DNA from: Dehalococcoidia bacterium
GTDB taxonomy: Bacteria > Chloroflexota > Dehalococcoidia > Lucifugimonadales > Lucifugimonadaceae
Assembly (NCBI GenBank): GCA_022819585.1
Contig: JAJEGY010000025.1
Span: forward strand, 1 to 36,124
Length of the DNA: 36,124 bases
Direction of reading: 5' to 3'
Shown: positions 1-8,012 of the stretch, piece by piece
Layout of the letters: each line of letters opens with the position of its first letter
Position numbering within the stretch: the stretch's first letter is position 1
Position numbers and translations under genes: made by a program
Notes under the pieces: model-generated
What the model saw: the letters and a program-made list of their open reading frames with translations, nothing else
The model's database searches: none
What the model was told of the DNA's origin: nothing

Positions 1-215
1 GCGTAAACGCTGCACCGTCGAGAAGCGGAGCAAAAGTGCGTAACTCCGAAGCAGGAGCCGTGCAGAGCACACGGCCCTCCTTCGGCCGCCACCGTAAGTC
101 CGAAGGGCGCATCGCAAGGCGATCGCGGCAGGGAGAAAACCTCGCGATGCCCCTCGGCAAAACCAAGAACCGAGAAATCGGAAAAAACAAGAAAGGCCGG
201 AAACGGCCAATTAAA
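1..215. other. Hairpin-rich non-coding DNA at the left edge
   Basis: No convincing protein gene. Several short inverted repeats are visible: ATCGC/GCGAT at 111-123, an alternative ATCGCG/CGCGAT stem at 122-127/143-148 with an inner AGG/CCT pairing, a GCCGTG-type stem around 57-75, and GGCCG-GAAA-CGGCC at 195-208. This density suggests the 3' part of a structured RNA or a dispersed repeat cut by the window edge. I found no conserved elements of tmRNA, RNase P RNA, SRP RNA or rRNA. From about 216 to 258 the sequence becomes A/C-rich without obvious structure, followed by a short repeat (separate entry). Identity unknown. Confidence 0.4.
195..208. terminator. GAAA-capped hairpin, possible terminator
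   Basis: A perfect 5-bp GC stem (GGCCG/CGGCC) with a GAAA loop. On the minus strand the hairpin is followed by a T-rich run (TTTCTTGTTTTTT, plus-strand 182-194), the form of an intrinsic terminator for leftward transcription. On the plus strand it is followed only by AATTAAA. No leftward gene is visible to its right, so its role is uncertain. Confidence 0.3.
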
Positions 216-258
216 CGCGCCGACCCAAAAACCAATCCCCTCACCAACCAACACCGAA

Positions 259-300
259 ATCCCAAGAATCCCAATTCAAAATCCTTCCCATCCTAGTTCC
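259..300. repeat. ATCC-type degenerate short repeat, copy 1
   Basis: A tract in which ATCC recurs at roughly 9-13 base spacing, ending in CATCCTAGTTC. Bases 275-299 match 30573-30597 at 24 of 25 positions. Both copies are intergenic. It looks like a small dispersed intergenic repeat rather than a coding element. Confidence 0.55.
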
Positions 301-352
301 CAAACCTGATATTCGAAATTACGCAAGTGACACTTAAATCTACCCTCATACT

Positions 353-370
353 CGAAAAAAGAACTTTTCG
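353..370. promoter_or_regulatory. Inverted repeat upstream of recA, candidate SOS operator
   Basis: CGAAAA and TTTTCG form a perfect 6-bp inverted repeat around a 6-base centre (AAGAAC). It lies about 100 bases before recA and just upstream of a fair -10 candidate, CATAAT at 384-389. The classical Gram-positive LexA box (CGAAC-N4-GTTCG) is not present. An operator role is inferred from position and symmetry only. Confidence 0.35.
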
Positions 371-472
371 CCACAACATGCGTCATAATCGAACAAACCA
401 TGATACGCTTGTCACATCAAAGCAACGACAACCCGTCGTCAAAGCCACAGCATAAGATAAAGGGATAACTCA

Positions 473-1573
473 ATGACCAAAAACGCCACCGCAACTCTCG
501 AGAATGAGATCATCGAGAGCCTGACGGCACAATCCGACGAAAACGAAGACGAGAACGATATGCCGAGAACCAAGCAACCCAGCACACGCGAAGAAGCTCT
601 CGAAGAAGCCATCGCTCAAATCGAAAGAAGCTACGGTCGCGGCGCTGTAATGCTCATGAGCGAAAACGACAGCTTCCGAAACGTCGAAGCGATACCCACA
701 GGCTCACTATCCCTCGACATCGCTCTAGGCATCGGCGGACTTCCACGAGGCAGAATCATCGAGGTCTACGGCGCCGAATCCGCCGGAAAATCCACCCTCG
801 CAATGTCTGCCGTCGCACAAGCCCAGAAGGCCGGCGGAGTATGCGCATACGTCGATGTCGAACACGCCATGGATCCCGTATACGCCAAAGCCATCGGCGT
901 CGACATCGATTCGCTACTCATCTCACAGCCCGACTCTGGCGAGCAAGCCCTCGAAATCATCGAAGCACTGGTCCGCTCCAGCGCCCTCGACATGATCGTC
1001 CTCGACAGCGTCGCCGCACTCGTGCCCAACGCCGAAATCCGAGGCGAAATGGGGGAGTTCCAAGTCGGCGCACAAGCCCGACTCATGTCGCAGGCACTGC
1101 GGAAACTCACCGCCGTCATCAACCAGACAAAAACCGTCTGCATCTTCATCAACCAGCTCCGAGAAAAAGTCGGCGTCGTATATGGAAACCCCGAAGTCAC
1201 CCCCGGCGGACGCGCCCTAAAGTTCTACTCCAGCGTTCGTCTTGACATGCGACGCAGAGAATCCATCAAGAACGGCAAAGAAATCGCAGGAAACCGAATC
1301 CGAATCCGAGTCGTCAAAAACAAAGTCGCACCACCCTTCAGACAAGCCGAAATCGACATCATATTCAACGAAGGCATCAGCACCGAAGGCGACCTCATAC
1401 AACTCGGCGTCGAACACGGAATACTCCAGAAACGCGGCGCTTTCTACTCATACGGCGAAACCCGACTCGGTCAAGGACGAGAAGCATCCCGCATCTTCCT
1501 CAAAGAGCACACCGACTTGCGCGACGAGATCGACGCCCAGATACGGGCCATCACTCTGCCGGAAAACAAATAG
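473..1573 (+). CDS. recA: RecA recombinase
   Basis: RecA (366 aa) forms ATP-dependent filaments on single-stranded DNA, catalyses strand exchange and activates LexA self-cleavage. The RecA core starts near residue 39 and includes Walker [10 protein letters not shown] (100-108), Walker B MIVLD (174-178), the loop-2 segment [15 protein letters not shown] (about 238-252) and the GREAS-containing C-terminal part. Two oddities: Walker A differs from the usual GPESSGKTT at three positions, and about 35 extra N-terminal residues include the acidic run SDENEDEND, while the usual acidic C-terminal tail is missing (ends LPENK). An internal ATG at 560 would give a near-normal N-terminus, but the ATG at 473 has a modest purine-rich site (AAAGGGA) upstream. 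The gene ends before a strong hairpin. Confidence 0.96.
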   Translation: MTKNATATLENEIIESLTAQSDENEDENDMPRTKQPSTREEALEEAIAQIERSYGRGAVMLMSENDSFRNVEAIPTGSLSLDIALGIGGLPRGRIIEVYGAESAGKSTLAMSAVAQAQKAGGVCAYVDVEHAMDPVYAKAIGVDIDSLLISQPDSGEQALEIIEALVRSSALDMIVLDSVAALVPNAEIRGEMGEFQVGAQARLMSQALRKLTAVINQTKTVCIFINQLREKVGVVYGNPEVTPGGRALKFYSSVRLDMRRRESIKNGKEIAGNRIRIRVVKNKVAPPFRQAEIDIIFNEGISTEGDLIQLGVEHGILQKRGAFYSYGETRLGQGREASRIFLKEHTDLRDEIDAQIRAITLPENK

Positions 1574-1618
1574 GAAACCTCACCCGGTACACCCGCCCCT
1601 GCCAGTTTCACGCCGGAA

Positions 1619-1671
1619 TTTCGGGAAGTGAATGAACCCGCCCTTATTGGTGGGTTCAACACTCCCGAATA
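1619..1671 (+). terminator. Extended stem-loop after recA
   Basis: The inner stem GAACCCGCC (1634-1642) pairs with GGTGGGTTC (1649-1657). An outer stem, TTCGGG and AGTG pairing with CACT and CCCGAA, extends it to about 1619-1671. No T-tract follows, so it may be an attenuator, an RNA-stability hairpin or a weak terminator between recA and the next gene. Confidence 0.5.
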
Positions 1672-1681
1672 TGCTTAGAAC

Positions 1682-3052
1682 ATGGTTATCAACGCGCTAT
1701 TGATCGCTTGCGCCCTCATGGGAAGCGCATTCATATCGGCCGCCGAATCGGCCCTCCTCAGCGCGCGCCCCTCGCTCATCCAGCACCTCGCTGAAAGCGG
1801 CGACCGCCGAGCACTCGCAGTTATGCGCGTCCTCGAACGATACGAAAACTTCTTCGCAACAATCCTGCTCGTCGGAAACCTCTTCAACGTCCTCGTCGCA
1901 ACCGCATCCACAAGCCTCATCATCAACTCCATCGGAAACGGCGAAAACACCGTCGTCACCACAATCATCGCAACCGCCGTCGCAACCGTCATGGTCTACG
2001 TCGTCGGCGAACTCACACCCAAGACCCTCGGCGCAATCGCACCCGAGACTTGGTCCCTGGCCGTCGCACACATCATCCTCGCAATCATGACGGTCTCTAA
2101 ATGCATCGTATGGGTCTTCACCCTCTTCCCAAGAGGACTCCTACGCCTCTTCGGCGTCTCCGAACAAGACACCAGACCCGGATACACACAAGGCGAACTT
2201 AGCCTCATCCTCGATCAGAGCCAAGAACAGGGACTCTTCGACGACACCCACGGCGAAATGCTCGACAACCTCCTCGACTTCGGCGCACGAGACCTCCGAG
2301 ACCACCGAGTCCGCGTCCACACCAGCCAAATCGTATGGCTGAACGAAAACGACACCGTCAGAACCTTCCTCAAAACCTACCGCGACCACATCGCAGACGT
2401 CGATGCCACGCACGAACCCCAGCGATACCAACCCGGTTTCGTCATCCAGAAAGGCGAACCTCTCCGCATCGGATACTGGTACGGCCTAGATCAACTCGCC
2501 GGTGCAATATACGCCAACGACGTCATGAAATTCATCGCCGAAGGCGGCGACGATGAACTCGACACGAATATCACCGACTTGATGCGGACCGACATCCTCA
2601 TCCTCGCCGACACTACAAACCTCGACGACCTCTTCACCTCCATGATCCGCACCGGCCAACACCTCGCCATTGCCCACAACGAAGAAGACCGCATCAACGG
2701 ACTCGTAACCCTCAACGGACTCCTCGAAATGATGCGCGGCGACGACGACGACACCCTCGTCCTAGAGCAAAAAGCCGTCGAACGCATCGACGACGAAACC
2801 TTCGTCGTCCCCGGAGCCTTATCCGTCGAACGAACCGAAGACGAAACCGGCATCGTAATCCCGCCAAACGAACGATACGAGACCATCGCCGGGTTCTTCA
2901 TAGATAAAGCCCAACGAATGCCCGAAGTCGGCCAGTGCACAACATACGAAGACACGATCTTCATGGAAGTCCTCGAAATGGACGGCAACCGCATCGAACG
3001 TCTCAAAATCAAAAACATCGCCACGGACATAGCCCCAGAACCAACTACCTAG
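1682..3052 (+). CDS. CNNM-domain (CorC/HlyC-like) membrane protein
   Basis: 456 aa. The N-terminal ~180 residues are hydrophobic and match the CNNM (DUF21) transmembrane domain, with the small-residue first helix ending in AAESALLSA and the conserved GELTPKTLG motif. A central region (about 190-340) resembles a pair of divergent CBS domains. The C-terminal ~75 residues, with GFFIDKAQRMPEVG, resemble the CorC/HlyC transporter-associated domain. Family members are implicated in Mg2+/Co2+ efflux or homeostasis; the old hemolysin label is misleading. It begins about 10 bases after the post-recA hairpin and ends 12 bases before tilS, so a recA-side rightward transcript may carry all three. The ATG start sits directly before a typical signal-anchor helix. 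Confidence 0.85.
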   Translation: MVINALLIACALMGSAFISAAESALLSARPSLIQHLAESGDRRALAVMRVLERYENFFATILLVGNLFNVLVATASTSLIINSIGNGENTVVTTIIATAVATVMVYVVGELTPKTLGAIAPETWSLAVAHIILAIMTVSKCIVWVFTLFPRGLLRLFGVSEQDTRPGYTQGELSLILDQSQEQGLFDDTHGEMLDNLLDFGARDLRDHRVRVHTSQIVWLNENDTVRTFLKTYRDHIADVDATHEPQRYQPGFVIQKGEPLRIGYWYGLDQLAGAIYANDVMKFIAEGGDDELDTNITDLMRTDILILADTTNLDDLFTSMIRTGQHLAIAHNEEDRINGLVTLNGLLEMMRGDDDDTLVLEQKAVERIDDETFVVPGALSVERTEDETGIVIPPNERYETIAGFFIDKAQRMPEVGQCTTYEDTIFMEVLEMDGNRIERLKIKNIATDIAPEPTT

Positions 3053-3064
3053 ACCTCACGTCGG

Positions 3065-4519
3065 ATGAGCCGAGAGCCAAACCCTGAAACATTCCTCCAA
3101 AACCTCGAAACGGGAATCAAAACAGCAGGCATCAAACCAAACCATTCAATCGTCTGCGCCGTCTCAGGCGGCATCGACTCGACCGCCCTCCTGCTAGGCC
3201 TCCACCGCCTCCAAAACCACTTCAAGTCCTTAACCGCCGCTCACTACAACCATCGCGCACGCGGCGAAGAATCCGACGACGACGAACACTTCGTCCGCGC
3301 TCTGTGCAACAAACACCAAATCCCGCTTACCGTCGGCAGAGCAAACCACGATACCCCAAATCTGACAGAAAACTCCGCCCGCCGCGACCGCTACAACTTC
3401 CTGGCCACAACTGCCGACCAACTCAACGCCGACTCCATCGCCGTCGCCCACACCATCAACGACCAAGCCGAAACCATCCTCCTCCGCATCACCCGGGGCT
3501 CCGGACTCCGCGGCGCAGGAGGCATGAAAATTACACGAACCATCAAAACCCCGTCAGGCAAATCCGCAACCATCATCAGACCGCTGCTCCAAACTACCCG
3601 CGAACAAGCTGAGCAATTCCTAAACTCCATCCACGTCACCGCTCGACACGACTCCTCAAACGACGATTGGACACGCTACGCCCGAAACCGCATCCGCCAC
3701 CGCGTCACCCCCGAACTCGAAGCCCTAAACCCCCAAGCAACCTCCGCAATCTCCCGCTTCGGCGAAATTCTTCAAGCCAACACCAACCTCGTCGAGCAAC
3801 TCGCCAGCGACGTCCTCCAAAACGCATCCACAGAATCTCCAAACACCCACCTCCGGAACGCCATCGCATCCTCACACCCAGTCATCGCTGTCGAAGCACT
3901 GTCTACCATCTACCGCGCCATTGCCAACCCCGAAACGCAACTAGACCAACACCACATCGACAAACTACTCGACCTCATCTCGACAGGAAAATCAACCACA
4001 TACCACCTACCCGACAACATCACCTTTTGGACCAACCACCAACACATCGGCATGACGCATGACGGCTCTCCCATCGAAGACCCGGTCCCATACCCACAAA
4101 AAATCGCTGATCCCGTTTCACTCCCTCTCCCCGGCACCGCCCATCTAGGCAACGGTTACGTGATCAAATCCGAGATCTCACCCCTAGCCGCCAACTACCA
4201 CAGCGCCAACGACGGCGAAGCATGGCTAAAACTCGACATCCTCCAGACCCAACACCTCTCCATCCGCAACCGCCAACCCTCCGACCGCTTCAATCCTCTA
4301 GGCATGCACCAAAACGTCGACCTATCTAAATTCCTTATCAACTCCAAGGTAGCCGCAACTTGGCGAGACCGAATCCCCATCGTTGTAAATCCCCAAAACA
4401 ACCGCATCATCTGGCTGCCCGGCGTCAGAATCGCTGAATGGGCCAAAGTCTCGCCCACCGACAAAAGCGCTGTCCACCTCATCTTCCACTACGAGCTCAA
4501 AACCGCACCAACACAATGA
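3065..4519 (+). CDS. tilS: tRNA(Ile)-lysidine synthetase
   Basis: TilS converts the wobble cytidine of tRNA-Ile(CAU) to lysidine, allowing AUA decoding. This 484-aa protein has the PP-loop ATP-pyrophosphatase motif SGGIDS at 34-39, the downstream HYNHRARGEES segment, AVAHTINDQAETILLRI, and RYARNRIRHRVTPELEALNP, all typical of TilS. The C-terminal domain is also present (LSIRNRQPSDRFNPLG, then VDLSKFLINSKV and WLPGVRIAEWAKVS). The ATG follows the preceding stop by 12 bases with no obvious Shine-Dalgarno site. It converges with the leftward gene starting 3 bases after its stop, leaving no room for a separate terminator. Confidence 0.94.
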   Translation: MSREPNPETFLQNLETGIKTAGIKPNHSIVCAVSGGIDSTALLLGLHRLQNHFKSLTAAHYNHRARGEESDDDEHFVRALCNKHQIPLTVGRANHDTPNLTENSARRDRYNFLATTADQLNADSIAVAHTINDQAETILLRITRGSGLRGAGGMKITRTIKTPSGKSATIIRPLLQTTREQAEQFLNSIHVTARHDSSNDDWTRYARNRIRHRVTPELEALNPQATSAISRFGEILQANTNLVEQLASDVLQNASTESPNTHLRNAIASSHPVIAVEALSTIYRAIANPETQLDQHHIDKLLDLISTGKSTTYHLPDNITFWTNHQHIGMTHDGSPIEDPVPYPQKIADPVSLPLPGTAHLGNGYVIKSEISPLAANYHSANDGEAWLKLDILQTQHLSIRNRQPSDRFNPLGMHQNVDLSKFLINSKVAATWRDRIPIVVNPQNNRIIWLPGVRIAEWAKVSPTDKSAVHLIFHYELKTAPTQ

Positions 4520-4522
4520 AGA

Positions 4523-5545
4523 TCAGCTCAACTCGCGCTGCAACATCCTGTGGTTCTCCATCCGCCCTGGCTCCATGCCACGCGGAGCTACCGCCTTACC
4601 ATCGATCTCCTTTATCGCCGCATGCACTGGTGCTGGCGACGCGGCAGCAACGTACCTGCCCACCACATACATCCCGATCTCTACACCCGAAGCCTCGTAC
4701 TCCGCGATCGAATCAGGCGTCAACTCCCCGGCCACATGAATATCCACTGAGCCGAATCCAGCATCCGTCAACCTCGCCTTCAACTCCCTCACCAGATCCG
4801 GCGAACCGCCGCCTAGATTGGCTGGTACGCTGACCTTCACGCCCCGCAACGGATTGCTGGTACCTCCGCTCAACGAATACGCAGCATCCAAAGCTTCTTG
4901 GATAGTGTCTCCCGTCGTCGGAACCGGCATCACTCGCTGCGCGCCTAACCTGCTCTGCCGGTCATACACCGTCATCGCTCGATCTGCAGCGCCCCAAATC
5001 AACACAAAGTCATTCGGCATCGATCCCTGAGGCACCGTCGCCGTGCGCTCTCCGCCCTTCTGAGTCGAAACTGCAGCACAACCTCCAACATACGCTGAAT
5101 ACTCCATCGAATCAACCACATCAGGATGAATATACGGCGAACTGCTAACCATCACTCTTGTATCGCCCGCCGCCCGAACACACTCATTCGCAGCTGTCGC
5201 CCATCCAATGCTCGAAGCTAAAATACCCGTGATCACATCCCTGTACATCCCGAAAGCCGCATACGGTCCAACCACCCGCAAAAGCGTCTCACCAGCGCTG
5301 ATCCTCTCGCCGTCAGACAAAGAATAGACCGCCGAAGACGCAACAGGCAACCGCGCCCGCAAAAACGGCAAAACCTCGTTGATCCCCGACAATATCCCCG
5401 ACGCGCCGGAATACACCTCAAACACCACGATCGGGTTGCGCTGCTCAGTCCTGAGTATCGACTGAGCGTTGTGATACTCGATCGCCACCGTCGCCCCACG
5501 CAACGTCGGCGACGAAAGTTCAAGTTCTTCTGAGGGAGTAACCAT
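4523..5545 (-). CDS. Nicotinate phosphoribosyltransferase-fold protein, active site degenerate
   Basis: 340 aa, recognisable along its length as a type II phosphoribosyltransferase of the nicotinate phosphoribosyltransferase family: FEVYSG near the N-terminus, the barrel entry with GPYAAFGMYRDVITGILA, YVGGCAAVS, and GVEIGMYVVGRYV where the family has its final glycine-rich phosphate loop. The residues normally used in catalysis look changed. The usual GARRxHP is SSPYIHP, the MPH motif is MPN, the LDT substrate loop is VSV, SGGL is AGEL, and GVGT is VVGR. It may therefore be a pseudoenzyme or act on another substrate. It is the last gene of a leftward cluster behind purFMH and a glycosyltransferase, and converges with tilS. 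The ATG start fits, but I see no good ribosome binding site. Confidence 0.75.
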   Translation of the reverse strand: MVTPSEELELSSPTLRGATVAIEYHNAQSILRTEQRNPIVVFEVYSGASGILSGINEVLPFLRARLPVASSAVYSLSDGERISAGETLLRVVGPYAAFGMYRDVITGILASSIGWATAANECVRAAGDTRVMVSSSPYIHPDVVDSMEYSAYVGGCAAVSTQKGGERTATVPQGSMPNDFVLIWGAADRAMTVYDRQSRLGAQRVMPVPTTGDTIQEALDAAYSLSGGTSNPLRGVKVSVPANLGGGSPDLVRELKARLTDAGFGSVDIHVAGELTPDSIAEYEASGVEIGMYVVGRYVAAASPAPVHAAIKEIDGKAVAPRGMEPGRMENHRMLQRELS

Positions 5546-5628
5546 CGTTGAGAGACCGTTCGATTAACAGAATGTTAGGTTACCGTACCCACGCAAAAAC
5601 ATCGTTGCTCGTAGACCACAAAGTCACG

Positions 5629-6450
5629 TCACCGGCCCTTCCGCTTCACATCCGCTGGAGAAAACCGAACGCGCAATAGTCCCTTGATATCTTCGGTAGC
5701 AGTGGAAACAATCCTGACCCGAGTATCCGGATCATCCACCCAATGGACTGGTATCTCCTTGATCCGATACCCTGCCTTGAGACTCAGCAAGAGCAGTTCA
5801 GTGTCGAAGAACCAACCCGTATTCTCAATGTGCGGAACCACATTCTCCGCCACCTCGCGGGATACCGCCTTAAACCCGCACTGAGCATCTCGGAACGTCT
5901 TCCTTGGAAACATCACCCTGATCAAAGCGTTATAACACCTAGACACGATCTCCCGCCTCAACGTTCGTTCTTCAACCCGAGACTGAGGCAACAACCGCGA
6001 ACCGATAGCAACGCCGTAACCCTCTTGCGCAACTGCATTCACTAACGGCTCCAACGATTCCAATCGCGTCGACAGGTCAACATCCATAAAGCATCTAACC
6101 TCGGCATCACTCTCCACCCACGACTTCCTCAATGCCCTACCTCTGCCTCGCTGCTCCAACCTCGTCAATCGGACATTCGGGTATTCGCTGGAAAGCTGAC
6201 GACCCACCTCTGGCGTCGCATCCTCCGAACCGTTATCCGCGATCGTGATGCTCCAGTCCCAATCGGCTGCAAATCCGCCGGATAGATGCTCCGTCAAAAT
6301 CCCGATGCAACGCGGCAACGAGTGCTCCTCATTGAGCACAGGAATGGTGATGTCAACAGATATCTTGGACACGTCGATGTACGTCTCGTCTGACGTATCA
6401 ATGATAGAAATGCCGACGCCCCGTGAAAACCATCGCCAAGCCCAACTCAT
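5629..6450 (-). CDS. Family 2 glycosyltransferase (ALG5/dolichyl-phosphate-glucose-synthase-like)
   Basis: 273 aa. A GT-A fold family 2 enzyme, probably transferring a sugar from a nucleotide-sugar to a polyprenyl phosphate. Visible features are the N-terminal nucleotide-binding strand TIPVLNEE, ADNGSEDAT, GRGRALR, the metal-binding DVD within CFMDVDLST, and DAQCGFKA near the acceptor site. No transmembrane segment is evident. The ATG at 6450 lies inside the end of purH (53-base overlap) without a clear ribosome site. A GTG at 6372, just after the purH stop, gives a shorter protein starting VSKISVDITIP and is a real alternative. Cotranscription with purH is likely. Confidence 0.85.
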   Translation of the reverse strand: MSWAWRWFSRGVGISIIDTSDETYIDVSKISVDITIPVLNEEHSLPRCIGILTEHLSGGFAADWDWSITIADNGSEDATPEVGRQLSSEYPNVRLTRLEQRGRGRALRKSWVESDAEVRCFMDVDLSTRLESLEPLVNAVAQEGYGVAIGSRLLPQSRVEERTLRREIVSRCYNALIRVMFPRKTFRDAQCGFKAVSREVAENVVPHIENTGWFFDTELLLLSLKAGYRIKEIPVHWVDDPDTRVRIVSTATEDIKGLLRVRFSPADVKRKGR

Positions 6451-7969
6451 TGGCTGTGTTGATCACAACCTCGTCATTCACAGAACCTCCCGGCTGCACC
6501 ACCGCTTTGACCCCTGCCTGAGCCGCAGCCTCAATCCCATCCTGAAACGGGAAGAAGGCATCCGATGCCATCACCGATCCTCTGGCCGCATCTCCAGCAA
6601 CTTGAGTTGAAAGTTGAACGCTGGTTACTCGATTAGGCTGACCCGCTCCCATACCAACCAACGCTCTATCTTTGACCAACACGATGGCATTAGATTTCAC
6701 AAACCTGCATGCACGCCAAGCAAACGACAGGTCGGCCTGCTCGCTCTCGGTAGGTTGCCGTTCGGACACCAAGCTGAAGTTCTCGAAATCATCATCCGCC
6801 AAGTTATCGGGTTCTTGCACTAACGCTCCGCCCGAAACCGATCGAACATCCAGTCTTGGGGGATCATGAGGGGCAACTCTTAACACCCGAGTTCGTCGAC
6901 GAGTTCGCAATATATCCAGCGCCCCATCGTCGTATCCCGGCGCAATCACCACGTCCAGCAATAGACCTTTCATCCGTTCCGCAGTCGCGGCATTCAAACG
7001 TTCGCTGAACGCCACGATGCCGCCGAACGCCGATACTGGGTCGCCGGCTCTCGCCGCCTCCCATGCCTCCGTCTGATGGTCACGAACCGCCAGTCCGCAC
7101 GGATTAGCGTGCTTAACAACAACGGCCGCGTGTCCCTCAAAACCTGAGAAAGCGCGAGCCACCGACCATGCAGCATCCGCATCTAAGTAGTTCAGGTACG
7201 ACATATCGATGCCGTGGAGCTGCTCGGCATTAACTACGCCACCATTCTCTCCCGGGAACGAGTAGATGCCAGCACTTTGGTGCGGGTTTTCTCCGTAGCG
7301 GGGCCTCGCAACCAACGAGTATCCGAAAGTAATCTCCTCTGGCAACTCGAGCGCAGCATCATCCCCGGAAGTCGATTCATCTTCTCGTAGATAGCCAGCG
7401 ACAGCCGTGTCGTACGTAGCGACATGCTGGAAAGCTTTGGCGGCCAAACGGCGGCGTTCCGACTGCGTAACTTCGCCACCGCGGATCATACCGCCGACGC
7501 GCTCGTAGTCGTCAGGATCCACGATGATCACGACGTGCGGATGGTTCTTCGCCGCCGCCCGCGTCATTGCTGGACCACCGATGTCGATGTTCTCCAACGC
7601 ATCGTGTAAAGACGCGTCGCGGTTTCGAACCGTTTCGACGAACGGGTAAAGATTGTTGACCACAACATCTATATTGCGTATTCCAAGCCTCGCCATCTCA
7701 CCAACATGTTCATCATCGTCACGCAAACCCAGCAAACCACCGTGAATGATCGGATGCAAGGTTTTGACGCGTCCCCCCAAGATTTCGGGAGCACCGGTAA
7801 CATCGGACACCTCAACTACATCAATCCCAGAAGATCGCAAATCAGCGGCAGTTCCACCAGTGGAGACGATCTCATAGTCGCATTCCACTAGCAGATTGGC
7901 AAAATCAACTAGCCCACGGCGGTCATACGCACTCAACAGCGCTATCTTCTTGGCGGTTTCGGGCACCAT
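6398..7969 (-). CDS. purH: Bifunctional AICAR formyltransferase / IMP cyclohydrolase
   Basis: PurH (523 aa) catalyses the last two steps of de novo IMP synthesis: formylation of AICAR with 10-formyl-THF, then ring closure. The N-terminal cyclohydrolase domain (about 1-190) includes STGGTA, VKTLHPIIHGG and NLYPF. The transformylase domain includes RYGENPHQSAGIY, the catalytic VVKHANPCG and the C-terminal VQPGGSVND and MVFTGRRHF. The ATG at 7969 is preceded by a strong ribosome site (AGGAGAGGC). It follows purM by 43 bases, forming purF-purM-purH. Confidence 0.97.
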   Translation of the reverse strand: MVPETAKKIALLSAYDRRGLVDFANLLVECDYEIVSTGGTAADLRSSGIDVVEVSDVTGAPEILGGRVKTLHPIIHGGLLGLRDDDEHVGEMARLGIRNIDVVVNNLYPFVETVRNRDASLHDALENIDIGGPAMTRAAAKNHPHVVIIVDPDDYERVGGMIRGGEVTQSERRRLAAKAFQHVATYDTAVAGYLREDESTSGDDAALELPEEITFGYSLVARPRYGENPHQSAGIYSFPGENGGVVNAEQLHGIDMSYLNYLDADAAWSVARAFSGFEGHAAVVVKHANPCGLAVRDHQTEAWEAARAGDPVSAFGGIVAFSERLNAATAERMKGLLLDVVIAPGYDDGALDILRTRRRTRVLRVAPHDPPRLDVRSVSGGALVQEPDNLADDDFENFSLVSERQPTESEQADLSFAWRACRFVKSNAIVLVKDRALVGMGAGQPNRVTSVQLSTQVAGDAARGSVMASDAFFPFQDGIEAAAQAGVKAVVQPGGSVNDEVVINTANELGLAMVFTGRRHFYH

Positions 7970-8012
7970 GCCTCTCCTGTTTTTCAGTCTCTTATTAACA
8001 GGATTTCTTAGA

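Noticed and set aside
36..296. 86-codon open frame at the left edge
   Set aside because: GTG start without a ribosome site, overlaps several hairpins and a non-coding repeat, and has a basic low-complexity product without family resemblance.
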